This document shows, in pieces, positions 15,533-16,614 of a stretch of 16,614 nucleotides of DNA (the first letter of the stretch is position 1; each line of letters opens with the position of its first letter). This stretch comes from Pseudomonadota bacterium (GTDB lineage: Bacteria; Myxococcota_A; Polyangia; Polyangiales; Ga0077539). The notes below the pieces were generated by a model. The model was given only the letters and a program-made list of their open reading frames with translations. It did no database searches and was not told the DNA's origin. The position numbers and the translations under genes were made by a program. The stretch lies in NCBI GenBank assembly GCA_023428035.1, contig JAEYZO010000375.1, positions 1 through 16,614 of the forward strand. Direction: 5' to 3'.

Positions 15533-15760
15533 ATGGTCCCGAGGAGGCGAGAGGCGGAGGGCGACGCGCTCGGCGCGGTGCCCTACCGGCGTTCGGCGGC
15601 GCAGCGCGGCGAGGCGCGGGGCTTCGACCTGTTGAGCCTCGCGGCGGACCTGTGGGTCGCGCTCTTCTTCGCCGCGGTGGTGCTCACGCTCATGCGCTGG
15701 GGAGACATCGTCGACGCGGTCGCGACGCTCGTGATGGGCTTCGCCCCCCGGGGCGGCTGA
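15533..15760 (+). CDS. small single-span membrane protein
   Basis: This 75-aa protein (79 if started at 15521) is unidentified. The N-terminal 30 residues are polar and rich in Arg and Glu (MVPRRREAEG), and one hydrophobic span follows at about 35-55 (LAADLWVALFFAAVVLTLMR). The C-terminal part is mildly amphipathic and ends FAPRGG. The basic N-terminus suggests it stays cytoplasmic, with the C-terminus outside. Codon use is like the neighbours, with a GC-rich third position throughout. It lies 40 bases after the epimerase and 22 bases before mnmA, so it is probably in the same transcription unit as mnmA. Function unknown. Confidence 0.65.
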   Translation: MVPRRREAEGDALGAVPYRRSAAQRGEARGFDLLSLAADLWVALFFAAVVLTLMRWGDIVDAVATLVMGFAPRGG

Positions 15761-15770
15761 GGCGGGGTCG

Positions 15771-15776
15771 GGAGAG
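15771..15776 (+). promoter_or_regulatory. Shine-Dalgarno deciding the mnmA GTG start
   Basis: GGAGAG at 15771-15776, with GGAG 8 bases before the GTG at 15783. The later in-frame GTGs and ATG (15795, 15801, 15807) have no comparable site and would cut into the PP-loop region. Confidence 0.65.
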
Positions 15777-15782
15777 CGGGTC

Positions 15783-16614
15783 GTGGGCGAGCGCGTGCTG
15801 GTGGGGATGAGCGGCGGGGTCGACTCGTCGGTCGCGGCGCTGCTGCTCAAGGAGCAGGGCTGGGACGTCATCGGCGTCACGCTCCACCTCTGGGACTACC
15901 GCCGCGAAGGCCACGCCGGCCGCTGCTGCGCGCCCGAGGACCAGTACGACGCCGCGCGGGTGTGCGAGTCGCTCTCGATCCCGCACTACACCTTCGACCG
16001 CCGCGAGCTCTTCCGCGAGGCGGTGATCGACCGCTTCGTCGACGACTACGCCGCCGGGCGCACCCCCAGCCCCTGCGTGCGCTGCAACGAGTCGGTGAAG
16101 CTCGGGCCCCTCTACGAGATCGGCCGCCGGCTCGGCGCGCGCGCCGTCGCGACGGGGCACTACGCCCGCGTCTCGACCGTCGGCGGCGAGGTCACCCTCC
16201 GCGCCGCGGCCGACCTCGCGAAGGACCAGTCGTACTTCCTGTGGCCCGCGCCCCTCGACGCGCTGCGCGCGCTCGTGCTCCCCCTCGGCGAGCTCGACAA
16301 GCCCGCGGTGCGCGCGCTGGCCGACCGCGCCGGGCTGGTGAACGCCGCGAAGCCCGACTCCACCGACCTGTGCTTCGTCGAGGGCGGCGCCTACGCCGAC
16401 TTCGTCGCCGAGCGCCTCGCGTCTCCGCCTCGCCCGGGGAACGTCGAGCTGAGCGACGGCACCGTGGTGGGGCGGCACGAGGGCGTGCACCGCTTCACCG
16501 TGGGGCAGCGCCGCGGCACGGGGGCTGGGGGGCCTCCGCGCTACGTGCTCCGAGTCGTGCCGGAGCGCGCCGCGGTGGTCGTCGGTGACGCCGACGAGGC
16601 CGCCGCGTCGACAG
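15783..16614 (+). CDS. mnmA: tRNA-specific 2-thiouridylase MnmA, 3' end beyond the window
   Basis: The first 277 residues of MnmA are present (E. coli 368 aa), and the frame is open to the last base. The enzyme activates U34 of Lys, Glu and Gln tRNAs with ATP and adds sulfur, giving s2U in the cytoplasm. The PP-loop SGGVDSS is at 10-16. HAGRCCAPEDQYDAARV is the typical block after the second strand. The nucleophile is Cys101 in PCVRCNESVK and the partner is Cys197 in STDLCFVEGG, matching E. coli Cys102 and Cys199 in spacing. ATGHYARV, KDQSYFLWP, and the start of the central domain GRHEGVHRFTVGQRRG are all present. Nothing looks broken. GTG 15783 has GGAG 8 bases upstream and gives MGERVLVGMSGGVDSS. 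Confidence 0.96.
   Translation, partial: MGERVLVGMSGGVDSSVAALLLKEQGWDVIGVTLHLWDYRREGHAGRCCAPEDQYDAARVCESLSIPHYTFDRRELFREAVIDRFVDDYAAGRTPSPCVRCNESVKLGPLYEIGRRLGARAVATGHYARVSTVGGEVTLRAAADLAKDQSYFLWPAPLDALRALVLPLGELDKPAVRALADRAGLVNAAKPDSTDLCFVEGGAYADFVAERLASPPRPGNVELSDGTVVGRHEGVHRFTVGQRRGTGAGGPPRYVLRVVPERAAVVVGDADEAAAST

Overview
The window is dense, strongly GC-rich (roughly 70% by eye) bacterial chromosome. It holds thirteen complete genes and two cut by the window edges. Spacing is tight, with no intergenic gap over 150 bases, and I see no mobile element, CRISPR array, tRNA or rRNA. Base composition and gene content (a stand-alone lysine-ketoglutarate reductase domain, a plant-like short tRNase Z, many Myxococcota-style orphan proteins) point to a Myxococcota/Polyangia-like organism. 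That placement is inference, because no marker gene settles it.

Layout. 1-85 (-): start of an unidentified gene. 187-984 (+): unidentified protein, convergent with 989-1618 (-), a secreted beta-rich, probably outer-membrane protein. 1749-2465 (-): queuosine precursor transporter YhhQ. 2613-3508 (+): two translationally coupled charged orphan proteins. 3543-4838 (+): lysine-ketoglutarate reductase domain protein. 4898-7606 (+): aconitase AcnA. 8141-7614 and 9614-8169 (-): SRPBCC protein and membrane-anchored metallophosphoesterase in one operon, convergent with acnA across a hairpin. 9741-11414 (+): EttA, followed after 4 bases by 11419-13077, a HEAT-repeat/THUMP/RNA methyltransferase fusion. 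13579-13085 (-): FolK, divergent from 13634-14500 (+), a plant-type tRNase Z. 14530-15492 (+): nucleotide-sugar epimerase. 15533-15760 (+): small membrane protein. 15783-end (+): MnmA, cut by the window end.

Functional theme. Five genes touch tRNA or the ribosome: YhhQ (queuosine precursor uptake), EttA (ribosomal E-site factor), the THUMP methyltransferase, tRNase Z (tRNA 3' end) and MnmA (wobble 2-thiouridine). They lie in several transcription units, so this is loose clustering rather than one operon. LKR and AcnA suggest amino-acid and central carbon metabolism.

Most notable signal. Many transcription-unit first genes have no Shine-Dalgarno but carry promoter-like hexamers at a fixed distance from the start codon. 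TTGAC lies 37-38 bases before the start of LKR, acnA, the epimerase (GTG at 14539) and the edge gene at 85. TAG/TAT-type -10 boxes lie 7-10 bases before the starts of yhhQ, the 2613 gene, folK, tRNase Z and the small membrane gene. This predicts leaderless or nearly leaderless mRNAs. The genes with good Shine-Dalgarno sites (989-1618, the phosphoesterase, ettA, mnmA) lack that geometry. No complete new defence or mobile system is visible. The best candidates for undescribed biology are this start-site architecture, the 2613-3508 protein pair and the HEAT-THUMP-methyltransferase fusion.
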